From: Candidatus Pantoea persica
GTDB taxonomy: Bacteria; Pseudomonadota; Gammaproteobacteria; Enterobacterales; Enterobacteriaceae
Reading direction: 5' to 3'
Length of the DNA stretch: 64,000 nucleotides
Assembly (NCBI RefSeq): GCF_013753875.1
Contig: NZ_SMDS01000021.1
Location: 1 to 64,000, forward strand
The notes under the pieces are model-generated. The model saw only the letters and a program-made list of their open reading frames with translations, had not been told where the DNA came from and did no database searches. Each line of letters opens with the position of its first letter. The first letter of the stretch is position 1. This document shows positions 21,854 through 33,735 of this stretch, one piece after another. Made by a program: the position numbers and the translations under genes.

Positions 21854-23966
21854 TCCGGCGCGCCCTCGCCGGTCTGCGACGGCCATTTCCAGTTGCGCAC
21901 TTCCGGTACGTCTTCGCCATATTCGCGCACGTAGCGATAATGCTCGCCGATGCGCTCCTGCAGTGCAGGTCGTCGAGCAGTTCTGGATACTGCTCCGCCA
22001 GCCCCGACACGCGCAGAATCGCCTCCTGCGCCAGATGGTAGCGGTCCAGCTCGTTAAGCACCGTCATATCGGACGGCGTGGTGGTGGTGCCTTCTTCGTT
22101 AAAGCCGCGCACGTGGAAGTTACGGTGGTTGTTGCGCTGGTAGGTCAGACGATGCACTAGCGTCGGGTAGCCGTGGAAGGCGAAGATCACCGGCTTGTCG
22201 AGGGTGAACAGCGCGTCGAACTCCTCCTCGCTTTTGCCGTGGGGATGCTGCTCCTGCGTCTGCAGCGCCATCAAATTCACCATGTTGACCACGCGGATGC
22301 GCAGATTGGGCAGGTAGTCGCGCAGCAGATCCACCGCCGCCAGCGTCTCCAGCATCGGTACGTCGCCGGCGCACGCCATCACCACGTCCGGCTCCTCGCC
22401 CTGCGGCGTGGTGCCGGCCCAGCGCCATTTGCCCATGCCCGCTTCGCAGTGCGCGATGGCGCTCTCCATATCCAGCCACTGCGCCGACGGCTGCTTACCC
22501 GCCACAATTACGTTGATGCGATCCCAGGTGCGTAAACAGTGGTCGCCGACCCAGAATAGGGTATTGGCGTCCGGCGGCAGATAAATGCGCACGATATCCG
22601 CCTTTTTATTGGCGACGTGATCCATAAAGCCGGGATCCTGATGGCTGTAGCCGTTGTGATCCTTAAGCCAGACGTGCGACGAGAGTAGATAGTTAAGCGA
22701 TGCCACCGGCTTGCGCCAGCCCAGCTTGCGCGTCACCTTCAGCCATTTGACGTGCTGGTTAAACATCGAATCGACGATATGGATAAAGGCTTCATAGCAG
22801 TTGAACAGGCCGTGGCGGCCAGTCAGCAGATAGCCTTCCAGCCAGCCCTGGCACTGATGTTCACTGAGGATTTCTATTACCCGACCATCGGCGCCAGCTT
22901 GCTCGTCATAGGATTTGATCGGCTCCAGCCAGGTGCGGCTGGTGACGTCAAACACTGGCGACAGCCGGTTCGAGGCGGTTTCGTCCGGGCCGAACAGCCG
23001 GAAATTATCTTGGTTGCGTTCAAATATCGCCGTCAGGTAGCGGCCAAACTGTTCGGTGGCCTGCGCCAGCTGCGAACCCGGCTCTTTGACGTCGAAGGCG
23101 AAGTCGCAGATATCGGGCGTATCCAGCTCGCAGTGCAGCAGGCCGCCGTTGGCGTAGGGCGAGGCGCCCATGCGCTTATCGCCCTGCGGCGCCAGCGCGC
23201 GCAGTTCTGGTTTCAGACGGCCTTGCGCGTCAAACAGATCCTCCGGCTCGTGGCCGCTGACAAACAGCGGCTCATCGCCGTAGCCGCTGAACAGCTGGTG
23301 CAGATCGTCGTCGCTGGCGCGGCCCAGAATGGTGGGGTTGGCGATCTTGTAGCCGTTCAGGTGCAGAATCGGCAGCACCGCGCCGTCGCGCACCGGGTTA
23401 AGGAACTTAATGCCGTGCCAGCTTGCCGCCAGCGGGCCGGTTTCCGCTTCGCCGTCGCCGATCACGTAGGGTACGATCAGATCCGAATGATCGAGTGCCG
23501 CGTCAAAGGCGTGCGACAGCGAGTAGCCCTGCTCGCCCCCTTCGTTGATCGATCCCGGCGTTTCCGGCGCCGCGTGGCTGGGAATGCCGCCGGGAAAAGA
23601 GAACTGTTTAAACAGCCGCTGCATCCCTTCGGCATCTTCGCTGACGTGAGGGTAGATTTCGCTGTAGCTGCCTTCAAGCCAGGTATTCGCCACCATGCCG
23701 GGGCCGCCGTGTCCAGGGCCGCAAACGTAGATCAGGTTGACATCGCGCTGGCGGATGATGCGGTTCAGGTGAACGTAAATAAAGTTAATCTCCGGCGTCG
23801 TGCCCCCCCAGTGGCCGAGCAGGCGAGGCTTGATATGCTCTGGCTGCAGCGGCTCGTGCAGCAGCGGGTTCGCCATCAGGTAGATCTTCCCGACGGAAAG
23901 GTCGTTAGCGGCGCGCCAGTAGCGATCCAGTAAGTGCAGCTCGTTGGCGGCGGTCGGTTGTGGCAT
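21850..23966 (-). pseudogene. xfp: xylulose-5-phosphate/fructose-6-phosphate phosphoketolase, internally deleted
   Basis: ThDP enzyme cleaving xylulose-5-P to acetyl-P and glyceraldehyde-3-P. The N-terminal part ([48 protein letters not shown]) and most of the rest are open. Relative to the family (about 790 residues) roughly 85 codons are missing in frame between [13 protein letters not shown] and [10 protein letters not shown], the region that includes the TPKGW segment. A frameshift near 21968 displaces the C-terminus, whose native stop is at 21850. It overlaps the LysE stop by three bases. Very unlikely to be active. Confidence 0.88.
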
Positions 23967-24033
23967 CGGACATTCTCCTGGTTAGCGAAACGGTGACAGG
24001 TAAACATCTTTCCGGCTCGGGCGCCACGGGCGC

Positions 24034-24065
24034 AAAAAAAAAGTCTCGCCTTTGCGAGGCTTTTT
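24034..24065 (-). terminator. terminator between mqo and xfp
   Basis: Stem 24043-24049 with 24054-24060 (gcctcgc/gcgagac on the minus strand) followed by nine T on that strand; it also has five T on the plus side. It ends mqo transcription before xfp. Confidence 0.8.
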
Positions 24066-24081
24066 CAGCAAAATACGTTAC

Positions 24082-25590
24082 TCACTGACAACGTCGCGCG
24101 GTTTCGCGTCTTTCGTCGTTCGCCGCGCCTGGGATAACCGGCGAGTTGGCGAGCTTGAGGATGCGGCTGGTATCCGCCAGCACTTTCTCCGTCAGCGCCA
24201 CGTCACCGTTGAGCTTGCGGCCCCACGAAGGCACCACGGCGCGGATGCGGCTCTGCCACTCGACGGAAGCCATCTGCTCCGGCCAGGCCTTCGCCATCAG
24301 CTCCAGCATAATCGGCGCGGCGGTAGAGGCGCCCGGCGATGCGCCAAGCAGCGCGGAAATCGTGCCGTCCTGCGAGGTGACCACTTCCGTACCGAGACGC
24401 AGCACGCCGCCCTCTTTGGCATCTTTCTTGATAATCTGCACGCGCTGGCCCGCCGTCACCAGACGCCAGTCGTCCGGCTGCGCCTCCGTGCGGTCGGCGT
24501 CGCTCTGCAACACCTGATCGACCAGGTATTTCACCAGATCGAAGTTTTTCAGCCCGACCTGCGTCATTGGCAACAGGTTGCCGCCGTTCAGCGAGCCAAA
24601 CATATCCAGCAGCGAACCCTGCTTAAGGAACTTGGTAGAGAAGGTGGCAAACGGCCCGAACAGCAGCACCTGCTTGCCGTCCAGCACGCGGGTGTCGACG
24701 TGCGGCACCGACATCGGCGGCGCGCCAACCGGGAAGCCTGCATAGCCGGCGACCTCTGGAATGCCGCTTTTCTGCAGCAGCGGCAGCGCCGCGCCGCCCG
24801 CGCCGATAAAAATATTTTTCGCCTTTAGAAGGCGCGTCTCGCCCGTCGCCAGCAAATGCAGCGTCGCCTGCCAGCGGCCGTCGTTCAACCGCTTAAGATC
24901 GCGCACTTCCTGACGCAGTCGCAGACGAAAGCCCGGCTGTTTTCCAGCGAGGCGATCAGCTAGCGGGTAACTTCGCCAAAGTTGACGTCGGTGCCCATCT
25001 CCGTCTAGGTCGCCGCCACTTTTTGCTGGCGGTCGCGCCCTTTCATCACCAGCGGGATCCACTCGGCAATATGCTGCGGATCTTCGGAATATGCCATGCC
25101 GCGGAACAGCGTGCTTTTTTGCAGCGCCTGATAACGCTTGCGCAAGAAGGTGATGTTCTCGTCGTCCCATACGAAACTCATGTGCGGTGTGCTGTTGATA
25201 AAGGTTTCCGGCTTGCGCAGGTGGCCTTTCTGCACCTGATAGGCGAGGAACTGACGGGAAATCTGGAAAAATTCGTTGATCGTCACCGCTTTCGTGATGT
25301 CGATGCTGCCGTCCGCCTTTTGCGGCGTATAGTTCAGCTCTGCCAGCGAGGCATGGCCGGTACCGGCGTTGTTCCAGCCGTTAGAGGACTCTTCCGCCAC
25401 GCTATCCAGCTGCTCGACCATCTCGACGGTCTAGTCCGCCTCCAGCTCCTTGTAGCCAGGCGCCCAGCGTCGCGCTCATCACGCCCGCGCCGATCAGCAG
25501 CACGTCAACGTCGTTACGCTCGGACATCTGCGGTTTTTCCGTGCCAATGGCGCTCATCGCGAGCGTAAGGTTTACTACTGTATTGCACAT
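24082..25590 (-). pseudogene. mqo: malate:quinone oxidoreductase
   Basis: Membrane-associated FAD enzyme oxidising malate to oxaloacetate. It keeps DVDVLLIGAGVMSATLGAWL (FAD motif), [30 protein letters not shown] and [17 protein letters not shown]. Lesions: a frameshift after GAWLQ, an in-frame TAG shortly after it (near 25433), two more TAGs near 25005 (QQKVAAT*TEMG) and 24960, a frameshift near 24920, and an in-frame loss of about 25 codons joining GFPVG to GAPPMSVPH. The enzyme is certainly lost; the cell would depend on malate dehydrogenase elsewhere. Confidence 0.92.
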
Positions 25591-26562
25591 GAGGCGAGAT
25601 CTCCTCTCTCTGTGTTGAACTGATTCTCAATAGGTTCGCAGGCGAAATAGTCGCGCTTCTCAGAAGCGCGTTGAGCTATTTCTCAAAGGTTAAGACTCAG
25701 GTTCGTTTAAGCGGGATGTAGGTTAACTGCACGTTATGCTTTGTCTGTTGAATATAATATTCTCGTCTCTGGTTTAAACATTTGTTTATTTTTTAAATGC
25801 GGAAATGATTCAGCATAAGAATTACTCATCGCGGGGCGCGGTGATAAGAGATTTTTTACCAAAAATTCAGCAGGTTAAACAAAGATTATGTTGCGTAAAT
25901 GCACAATGGCAGTGCCGGGCAGGGAGCGAGGCGAAAATCGCCAAACTTTATAAATTACTGATTTAAAACGATTATTATGCAGGGCGACGATAAAGGATTT
26001 TTGCCAACGCGTACCTTTTCAGCCGATTCTGTAAAAGTAATGTTACATTTTTGTGTTTTTGGCCTGCTTTCGCAGGCATAACGGACAGCGCCTGGCAGGC
26101 GCCACGTTTAGCTACGGAACCAGCGGCGCCAGATAAAGCGGATAACAAAAAACTCTACCGCGCCCAACAGCAGAAACCAGACGCAAAAATAAGAGCTGGT
26201 TGATGTCCTGCAGGTGCAGGTGCTGAGTCAGGCTGCGCGCCACGGTCAGCCCGAAAGTAGGTTCCGCAGTGATCGGCGCGGCTATGTCTCCGGGAATAGC
26301 CTGCCAGGTTCAACTCCTGAGACGCCCGACCGCAGGGCAAAGTGATCCGTAAGGCAGTGAAGAAAAGGCTTTACTACCACCGGCTTTACGGTAAAACATA
26401 GCGGAAGTTAAAATTTATAGCATTTTCTATAATTAAATTACTGATTTTAATGACTTTTTAACAGGCTGGATGCGTGCTAGACTGCGCGCACTTTTACCAG
26501 ACTGAACAAAAAGCAGGTTAAAAGGTGCGTTTCATCCGCTATTTGACCTGACTATGACCGTT
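25591..26562. other. long AT-richer spacer with an unrecognised remnant
   Basis: About 970 bases without an intact gene. The first half (to about 26090) is AT-richer than its surroundings and shows no protein similarity I recognise. On the minus strand near 26335-26115 there is coding-like sequence, with GDIAAPITAEPTFGLTV and, in another frame, a hydrophobic end FLLLGAVEFFVIRFIWRRW followed by TAG at about 26110. This looks like the 3' part of a degraded membrane protein gene of unknown identity. I see no yybP-ykoY manganese riboswitch motif before mntP. Confidence 0.45.
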
Positions 26563-27138
26563 ATGACTTTTATCGCAACCCTGATCCTTGCTTTCGGCAT
26601 GTCGATGGACGCCTTCGCCGCTGCGCTTAGCAAAGGCGCGGCGCTGCACCGGCCCGGCTTCCGGGAAGCGCTGCGCACCGGCCTGATTTTCGGAGCAACT
26701 GAAGCGCTGACGCCGCTGATCGGCTGGGCTGCCGGGCTGGCCGCCAGCCGCTATGTCATGGCCTGGGACCACTGGGTCGCGTTTACGCTGCTCGCTTTTC
26801 TCGGCGGCCGCATGATGATGCAGGGTCTGCGCCAGACGGCGACGGCGGGGCCGTGCGAAGCGCCGCAAAGCTACGGCTTTCTCGTGCTGGCGATGACCGC
26901 AGTGGCAACCAGCATCGACGCGCTGGCGGTGGGCGTGGGCCTCGCCTTTCTTCAGGTCAATATCGTCGCCACCGCGCTGACCATCGGCATGGCCACAACG
27001 GTAATGGCGACCACCGGCGTGCTGGTGGGGCGTCTGGTGGGTCCGGTGCTGGGCAAGTGGGCGGAAGTACTTGGCGGCTTGGTGCTGATCGCTATCGGCT
27101 CGACCATTCTTCTTCAGCATCTCCATCCCTTTGCCTGA
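26563..27138 (+). CDS. mntP: manganese efflux protein MntP
   Basis: Six-segment inner-membrane Mn(II) exporter of 191 residues, close to the 188 of E. coli MntP. It has the two MntP signature repeats with buried acidic residues: [17 protein letters not shown] at the N-terminus and [18 protein letters not shown] in the second half. An ATG at 26554 would add three residues, but the start at 26563 aligns exactly with the E. coli N-terminus; neither has a strong ribosome-binding site. No lesion. Its usual manganese riboswitch is not evident upstream. Confidence 0.93.
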   Translation: MTFIATLILAFGMSMDAFAAALSKGAALHRPGFREALRTGLIFGATEALTPLIGWAAGLAASRYVMAWDHWVAFTLLAFLGGRMMMQGLRQTATAGPCEAPQSYGFLVLAMTAVATSIDALAVGVGLAFLQVNIVATALTIGMATTVMATTGVLVGRLVGPVLGKWAEVLGGLVLIAIGSTILLQHLHPFA

Positions 27139-27617
27139 TGAGCACGTCGTCTCAGGCAAATTAATGCGGTTTTTGTGATATACCTCAAAATTCATTACCT
27201 GCAAAATGGGCAGAAGTTATACTTTCGCTGCATTTCTTCAACTAATTTTGAAACGGGTATCTCATGAAACGCTTTGTTAAATATGTCTTCCGCGCTTATG
27301 TCAAAACCTTTAAATATGCCTACCGGGTGCCATGTATTGATCTTCCCTGCGACGTCGCGCCTTAGTCCTTCTCTACGCCGTCGCACGCTGGTCACCGCGG
27401 CCAGAGACCGCGCCGTGATGACCACTGCCATACGCTTTTCTTACCACCTTTTCCCCTGATATCCCCTCTGTACAGCCTGTTTACGCTTTTACCATTAGCG
27501 CCGCCTTGCGCTATAGCCGCAGGTTATACCCGACAACTAAACAAGCATTCGTCGCGCCATTATTGGCGTGAAATAGTGCGCTTCAGCCCCTCAACCCTGT
27601 CTGAAAGAGAGCGTATT
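27139..27617. other. intergenic region with a doubtful small ORF
   Basis: No recognisable gene. A 33-codon frame begins at 27264 (MKRFVKYVFRAYVKTFKYAY) and ends at 27365; it is basic and amphipathic but has no clear ribosome-binding site. On the opposite strand a frame ends in a CPFC motif (27195-27431). Neither resembles a known protein to me, and both may be chance frames. Confidence 0.3.
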
Positions 27618-28475
27618 ATGCTGATTCCTTACCCCTATCTGCTGTTTCTCGGCGACGTCACCGATCCGCTGGCGGCGAAAACCGCGCGCGGCATCCAGGT
27701 GTGGCTGCCTGAACAGTGCGTCGGCGAGATTCGCCTGCCCGACTGCACCGTCTCCCTGGGCCTGGAAGAGCTGGATATTGCCACGGCGAAGGCGCGCGGC
27801 GCAAAAACGCTGTACTCGGCACCGCCAACGCGGGCGGCTATCTGCCGCAGCACTGGCTTGAGAGCGTGACCGCGGCGATCAACGCGGGCATGAACGTGGC
27901 CAGCGGCCTGCATCATCGCCTGGCGGACGAGCCGGCGCTGGCAGAGGCGCACGGCGTCGCGCTGTTCGATATTCGCCATATGCGGCCGACGCTCAGCGTG
28001 GGCAGCGGCAAAAAACGCAGCGGCAAGCGCGTGCTCACCGTCGGCACAGACTGTTCCGTCGGCAAAATGTACACCTCGCTGGCGCTGGAAGCCGCCATGC
28101 GTGAGCATGGCATGAAGGCGGACTTTCGCGCCACCGGGCAGACCGGCATTCTGGTCGCCGGCGCGGGCATCGCCATCAACGCGGTGGTCGCCGATTCCAT
28201 CGCCGGCGCGGCGGAGGCGCTCTCGCCGGCTGCGCCATCTGCCGCACCAGCTGATGGTCGGCCTGGCCGACTGCGTCGAAGCTAACCTGCGCGCGGCGAT
28301 GGTCACCAGCGACAACCCACAGCTGGCGGGCTTCGCCATCAATACCTTCAACTTCAGCGAAGCGGAAGCGCGCGACTACTGCGCGCAGCTCAGCGACACC
28401 TTCGGCGTGCCCGCGACGGATCCGGTGCGCTTCGGTATTGAGGCGATTGCCGCGCTGCTGAAAGAGCGAGGCTGA
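27618..28475 (+). pseudogene. dgcN: DgcN-like D-glutamate N-acetyltransferase (DUF1611), broken
   Basis: Member of the DUF1611 family, named DgcN where it acts in D-glutamate catabolism. It starts MLIPYPYLLFLGDVTDPLAA and keeps GTDCSVGKMYTSLALE (P-loop-like) and ADFRATGQTGILVAG. A frameshift near 27815 (AKTL) and a deletion of roughly 50-60 codons between EALSP and the QLMVGLADCVEANLRAAMV block destroy it. The end is open to TGA at 28475. The next gene, an epimerase, starts two bases later, so the two formed one operon. Confidence 0.8.
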
Positions 28476-28476
28476 T

Positions 28477-28993
28477 ATGCGCCGCATGCTGACAGAAGTG
28501 CTGACGCTGCCGCGGCCCTTCGCCATTGCGCGCGGCACCCGCACCGCTGCTCAAAATCAAGCTCGACCGCGAAGCGATCGTCGACAAGGTGGCCGCTATT
28601 CGCCGCGCGGCGCCCGACGCTACGCTGATCGTCGACGCCAACGAGGCGTGGAGCGGGCTGGCGCTGCCGCCGCTGTTCGCGGCGCTGCTGCCCTACCGCG
28701 TCGTGATGCTCGAACAGCCGCTGCCGGCGGGCGAGGATGCCGCTCTGCAACACATCGCCCATCCGATTCCGCTCTGCACCGACGAAAGCTGCCACACGCG
28801 GCGCGATATCGCCGCGCTGCGCGATCGCTACGAGATGATCAACATCAAGCTCGACAAGTGCGGCGGCCTGACGGAGGCGCTGGCGATGGAGGTGGCGTTG
28901 CCGGTCGCGCTACAGGCGGAGCATGTCGATCTCGACGGCCCCATCTGGCTGGCGGCGGACAGCTCGCCCTTTCTCTTCTGTTCACAAGGCTGA
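28477..28993 (+). pseudogene. dgcA: dipeptide/D-amino acid epimerase (enolase superfamily), collapsed
   Basis: L-Ala-D/L-Glu epimerase-type enzyme (YcjG/DgcA family). Only about 22 N-terminal codons (MRRMLTEVLTLPRPFAIARG) remain before a deletion of about 130 codons. The metal-binding and catalytic segments VDANEAWS, LEQPLPAGED, CTDESCH and NIKLDKCGGLTEAL survive. A second in-frame deletion near 28893 joins EALAMEV to LPVALQAEHVDLDGP. The KxK catalytic lysine region of the N-terminal half is gone. Confidence 0.8.
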
Positions 28994-29022
28994 ATCTGGC
29001 TGTAAACGCAACGGAAGCCGCG

Positions 29023-29936
<914 letters not shown>

Positions 29937-29943
29937 CAGCTGG

Positions 29944-30163
29944 TTGAGATATAGTGGCCGAACTGCAAGTAGAGCGGCTGATCCAGCCCCATTTCCGCGC
30001 GCACGTGCTCCACCACCGACTGCGGCGCGTTGTCGCCGACCGTCGCCAGCACCGGATCGGTCGGCATCACGCGCCCGATAAAAAAGGTCAGCACCGTCAG
30101 GCCGAACAGCGTCAGCAGCAGGCTGCCCAACGTACTGGCGCCACGTTTGAGCGCGCCCGTCAT
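29944..30163 (-). pseudogene. dipeptide ABC permease, N-terminal fragment
   Basis: The first ~70 codons of a DppB/OppB-type permease: a membrane segment SLLLTLFGLTVLTFFIGRVM, then the family's PTDPVLATVGDNAP and EMGLDQPLYLQFGHYI. The gene stops at the junction where it meets the ATPase gene tail to tail. It follows the binding-protein gene on the same strand by 17 bases, so the two were one operon. At least four fifths of the permease is missing. Confidence 0.82.
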
Positions 30164-30180
30164 GCTTTTTTCACCTGCAG

Positions 30181-31484
30181 CTAGGGCCACTGCTCCAGCA
30201 CGGTCATATGCACGTCAGTGAGGTTTTTCGCGTAGGCGGTGGTCTGGATCTGCTGCATCATAAAAATAAACGGGCTTTTCTTGCGGTGCAGCTGCTGGAT
30301 TTTTTGATAAAGCGCGAGGCGCTGCGTCGGGTCGCTTTCGTGCAGCGCCTGCGCGGTGAGCTGGTTAAACTCTTCGTCTGACCAGCCGCAGCGCCATGCC
30401 AGGGTGTGGTTGCGCGCGCCGGCGCTGTTGTCGGTATTGACATAGAACGCCTCGGTGTTGGAGTTGGGATCGAAGTAGTCCGCTCCCCAGGAGGTGATCG
30501 CCAGCTGATGCTGACGCGCGTGCATCTTGGTCAGCACCTGCCGATTCTCCGAGGCGATCAGCGACACCTTAATGCCGATGGTGCTGAGCTGGGTCTGAAT
30601 CGCCTGCGCGATATCGGGATAGGGCTGCATCGAGTAGTGTTCGAGGGTGATATCGAAAGCCGTCCGGGTAGCCCGCGCCTTCGCTAGCAGCGCCTTAGCT
30701 TTGGCCACGTCGCGGTGAAACGGGGCGTCGTCCAGCGCCGCCGGGAAGCCAGAGGGCAAAAAGCTTTGGTGAACGTTGTAGGTCAGCGACAGGATATTTT
30801 TCTGAATGCTGTCGTAGTCGATGGCCCACTTCAGCGCCTGCCACACCTGCGGCTTTTGCAGCGTCTCATGCGTGGTATTGCAGGACATCAGCATAATGGC
30901 CGACAGCGGCTACTTCACCAGCGTCACGTCGCTACTTTCGATACGACGCTGCCGACCGTGGCGGAGAGGCAGTAGAGCAGGAACGACTCAGAGGCGGGCG
31001 CGCCCAACGTCATCTCCAGCGTATGGGCATTTTTCGCCTTAATCCTGTCGGTGACGTTCTCTTTGGTGAAGCCGAACTGGTTGATGATAAACGCCGGGCT
31101 TTTATCGAGCTTAACGGTGCGCTCAAGGGAAAAGGCCGCGTCCTCCGCGGTGACCGGCGTGCCGTCGGCAAAGGTCGCCGCCGGATCGAGATAAAAGGTG
31201 AAAACGGTATTGTCAGCGTTGGCCTGCCAGCTGGTTGCCAGCATGCCGATCACTTTATCCGCCTGCTGCGGATCGGGCTGCACCAGCTTCTGATAGAGGT
31301 TGCCGCAGATCTGGCTGCCGGTCGCCTAAAAGCTCTCATGGGGATCGAGACTGGTGATATTGTCGAACTGCATCTCCATCACCAGCATACTCGGCGGCGT
31401 GGCGGCGGAGGCAACGTTCAGGCTGAGGTAAGATAAAAAGGGCACGGCGCTGCATCCTGCGACAAAGCTTCTTTTGGTGATCAT
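30181..31484 (-). pseudogene. dipeptide ABC transporter substrate-binding protein
   Basis: Periplasmic SBP family 5. The signal peptide is MITKRSFVAGCSAVPFLSYL, and the mature part begins near FDNITSLDPHESF. An in-frame TAG follows HESF (near 31327; relatives have ATGSQ after it), and frameshifts or deletions occur around 30900-30960. Open blocks include FADGTPVTAEDAAFSLERTV and SYNV-like TYNVHQSFLPSGFPAALDD. It is divergent from the M19 dipeptidase gene. Confidence 0.85.
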
Positions 31485-31664
31485 ATCAGATCCAACCAAT
31501 TGATAGTTAATATAAAATTCATAATCTGCGCGTTTTTGTCTTGACATGTGTCGGGGCCGGGAGGATTAATAAACGCTTCCCGGTTGCACAAAACCGCTGT
31601 GCTCTACTTTAAGTGCGCCAGCGCCGTTCGCGGGCCGCTTTTGTGCGATCTCCTTTACAGACGG

Positions 31665-32737
31665 ATGGAAAAGATGTCGGAAAATCACCAGGCGGCATGG
31701 CCCGCAGTCCTGGAATTTGATGGTCATAACGATTTGCTGTGCCGACTGTGGCAGCATCACCGCGCCGATGCGGTTAACGCGTTTTTGCAGGGCACAGCGT
31801 CGGGTCAGCTCGATTTTCCGCGTCTGCGCCAGGGTAAGATGGCTGGCGGCATTTTCGCCGTCTGGGGGCCTTCACATCCCACCGTCGCCGCGACGATGAT
31901 GGAAGACGCTGCAAGAAACTCGCCAAACCCCCCTTGATTTTCCTCAGGAAATCATTAGCGCGACGCCACCTTTTCCATGCTGGCGCTGCTGTTGCGCATC
32001 GAGCAGGCGTCGCAGGGAAAAATCAAAATTTGCCGCAGCATGCGCGATATTCGCGCCTGTATGGCGAGCGATACGCTGGCAGTGGTGATGCATATCGAAG
32101 GGGCGGAGGCGCTGGACGGTGACGGCGAGCTGCTCGATCTGTTTTACGCCAGCGGCCTGCGCAGCCTCGGGCCGCTGTGGAGCCGACCGAATCAGTGCGG
32201 CGACGGCGTGCCGTTTCGCTATCCCTCGTCGCCCGATCTCGGCAACGGGCTGACCGAGGCGGGCAAGCAGCTGGTGCGCGACTGCAATCGCCGCCGCATT
32301 CTGGTTGATCTCTCCCATATGGATGAGAAAGGCTTCTGGCATACCGCCGCCATCAGTGACGCGTCGCTGGTAGCGAGCCATTCGAATGCCCACACGCTTA
32401 GCGTCCAGTCGAGCAACCTCACCGATCGCCAGCTGGCGGCGATTGCCGAAACGCGCGGCTTCGTCGGCTTCAACTTCGCCGTGCCTTTCCTGCGTGAAGA
32501 CGGCAGGCGCGACGCGCCGACCTCGCTTGATCAGATTTTCCGCCATGTCGAGTATCTTCTCGACAAAGCAGGAGAAGATGGTGTCGGTTTCGGCTCCGAT
32601 CTCGACGGCGCCACCATGCCGGACGACTTCCGCTACTGACGGCGGCGCTGGCGGCGCGCGGCTACGCGCCCGCGCTGCTGCATAAACTCTGCTACGGCAG
32701 CTGGTTGCGCGTGCTGGAAGCGACCTGGGGCGAATAG
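31665..32737 (+). pseudogene. membrane dipeptidase (peptidase M19), frameshifted
   Basis: Renal-dipeptidase family zinc enzyme, able in relatives to hydrolyse dipeptides with a D-residue. The first metal-binding motif is FDGHNDLL; the later part keeps VVMHIEGAEAL, LVDLSHMDEKGFWHTA, VASHSNAHTL and GVGFGSDLDGA. A frameshift lies near 31920 and another near 32636, after which the C-terminus (AALAARGYAPALLHKL) is in a different frame. The gene ends three bases before the LysR gene. With dgcN, dgcA and the ABC genes it points to D-amino dipeptide catabolism. Confidence 0.85.
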
Positions 32738-32739
32738 CG

Positions 32740-33345
32740 ATGCGTCTGCGCCATATCGAAGTCTTTCAGGCCATTGACCACTGTCTGCAGGCGATCAATC
32801 AGCTGCGGCGCACGCCTTCGGCCAGATGGTGATGGCGCTCGCGCTGGTGCGCTACCGGCAGCAGGCGGCGGCGGTCAACGTCGAGCTGGTGACCGAACAT
32901 TTCTTGCCCCTGTGCCGCAGCATTCTCGACGACCAGCTCGACTTCGCGCTGGTGTTCGGCCAGCAGGTCGATGCGGATCTGCTGGCGGAGCCGCTGTTTC
33001 ACTTTTCGATGGTGGCGCTGCTGCCGCCTCACCTGGCGCGACAGGAGCCGGTGTCGCTGGCGTGGCTCTGCGCCAACAACCTGCTGCTGATGCAGGCTGA
33101 GGAGCCGCTCGGCCGCGTGCTGCATCGCGCGCCGTAAGACAAGCGGCTCTATCCGGCGGTCTCGCTCTCGATCAAAACCTATTCCGTGATTGCCGACATG
33201 GTGCTGGCGGGCGGCGGCGTCGACGTGGTCGATCTCTTTACCGCCTGCCGCTACGCCGATCAGCTCAAGCTGCTGCCGGTGACGCAGCCGCTGCCGTTCG
33301 AGGTGATGCTGATCAGCCAGCGCGACCGGCCGCAGTCCGCAGTCC
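32740..33345 (+). pseudogene. LysR-family regulator, deleted and truncated
   Basis: It starts MRLRHIEVFQAI but loses most of the helix-turn-helix and linker, jumping to effector-domain sequence (VNVELVTEHFLPLCRSILDD, FSMVALLPPHLARQEPVSLA). An in-frame TAA lies near 33136 (HRAP*DKRLYP). The C-terminus is cut near 33345, where the frame enters a hydrolase fragment. Likely the regulator of the dipeptide cluster next door. Confidence 0.75.
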
Positions 33346-33349
33346 ACGT

Positions 33350-33735
33350 TACACCTGAGATCGCCACGCGCACAGCCTGCTGCGCCAGGCGTGGCGTGAC
33401 TGGCGCAACGGCCGGCTTGAGCGCCACCGTTCGCCCGCGTCGCTGTCGCGCGTCGACTACGCCAAGGCGGGTCTCTAGCGCGCGTTTAAAACCATGCGCG
33501 TGATGATGCACGACCGCATCGAACATCGCCTGCCCTATATCACGGCGCCCACCCTGCTGCTGCGCGGCCCGCGCGACGCAGTTTCGCCCGCGCGCTGGGT
33601 CGAGGAGCTGGGCACACTGCTGCCGCGCAGCAAGGTGCTGACGCTGCGCAGCGGCACTACGTCTATCCGTGGAGTTTTTGCCACGCCATCCGCCCCTTTG
33701 TGGCGCGTATTCAGCAGGAAAATCGGGATGAGTAA
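33350..33735 (+). pseudogene. alpha/beta hydrolase, C-terminal fragment
   Basis: Only the last ~125 codons of an alpha/beta-hydrolase-like protein remain: HSLLRQAWRDWRNGRLERHR, then RIEHRLPYITAPTLLLRGP with the acid-turn D in GPRDAVSP. A frameshift near 33655 displaces the end (YPWSFCHAIRPFVARI), and an in-frame TAG lies at 33477. The 5' part was lost in the deletion that also cut the LysR gene. Its stop overlaps the start of the next gene (ATGAGTAA). Confidence 0.6.

Noticed and set aside
22752-23933. Long open frame (393 codons) opposite the phosphoketolase gene
   Set aside because: Arg/Ala/Gln-rich composition typical of antisense frames in GC-rich DNA. The other strand has a clear family match. 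The same applies to long frames at 28828-29922 and 33260-34372.
26155-26340. 61-codon ORF before mntP as a gene
   Set aside because: A different frame of the same strand shows the more protein-like segment; this frame has no start-site signal or similarity.
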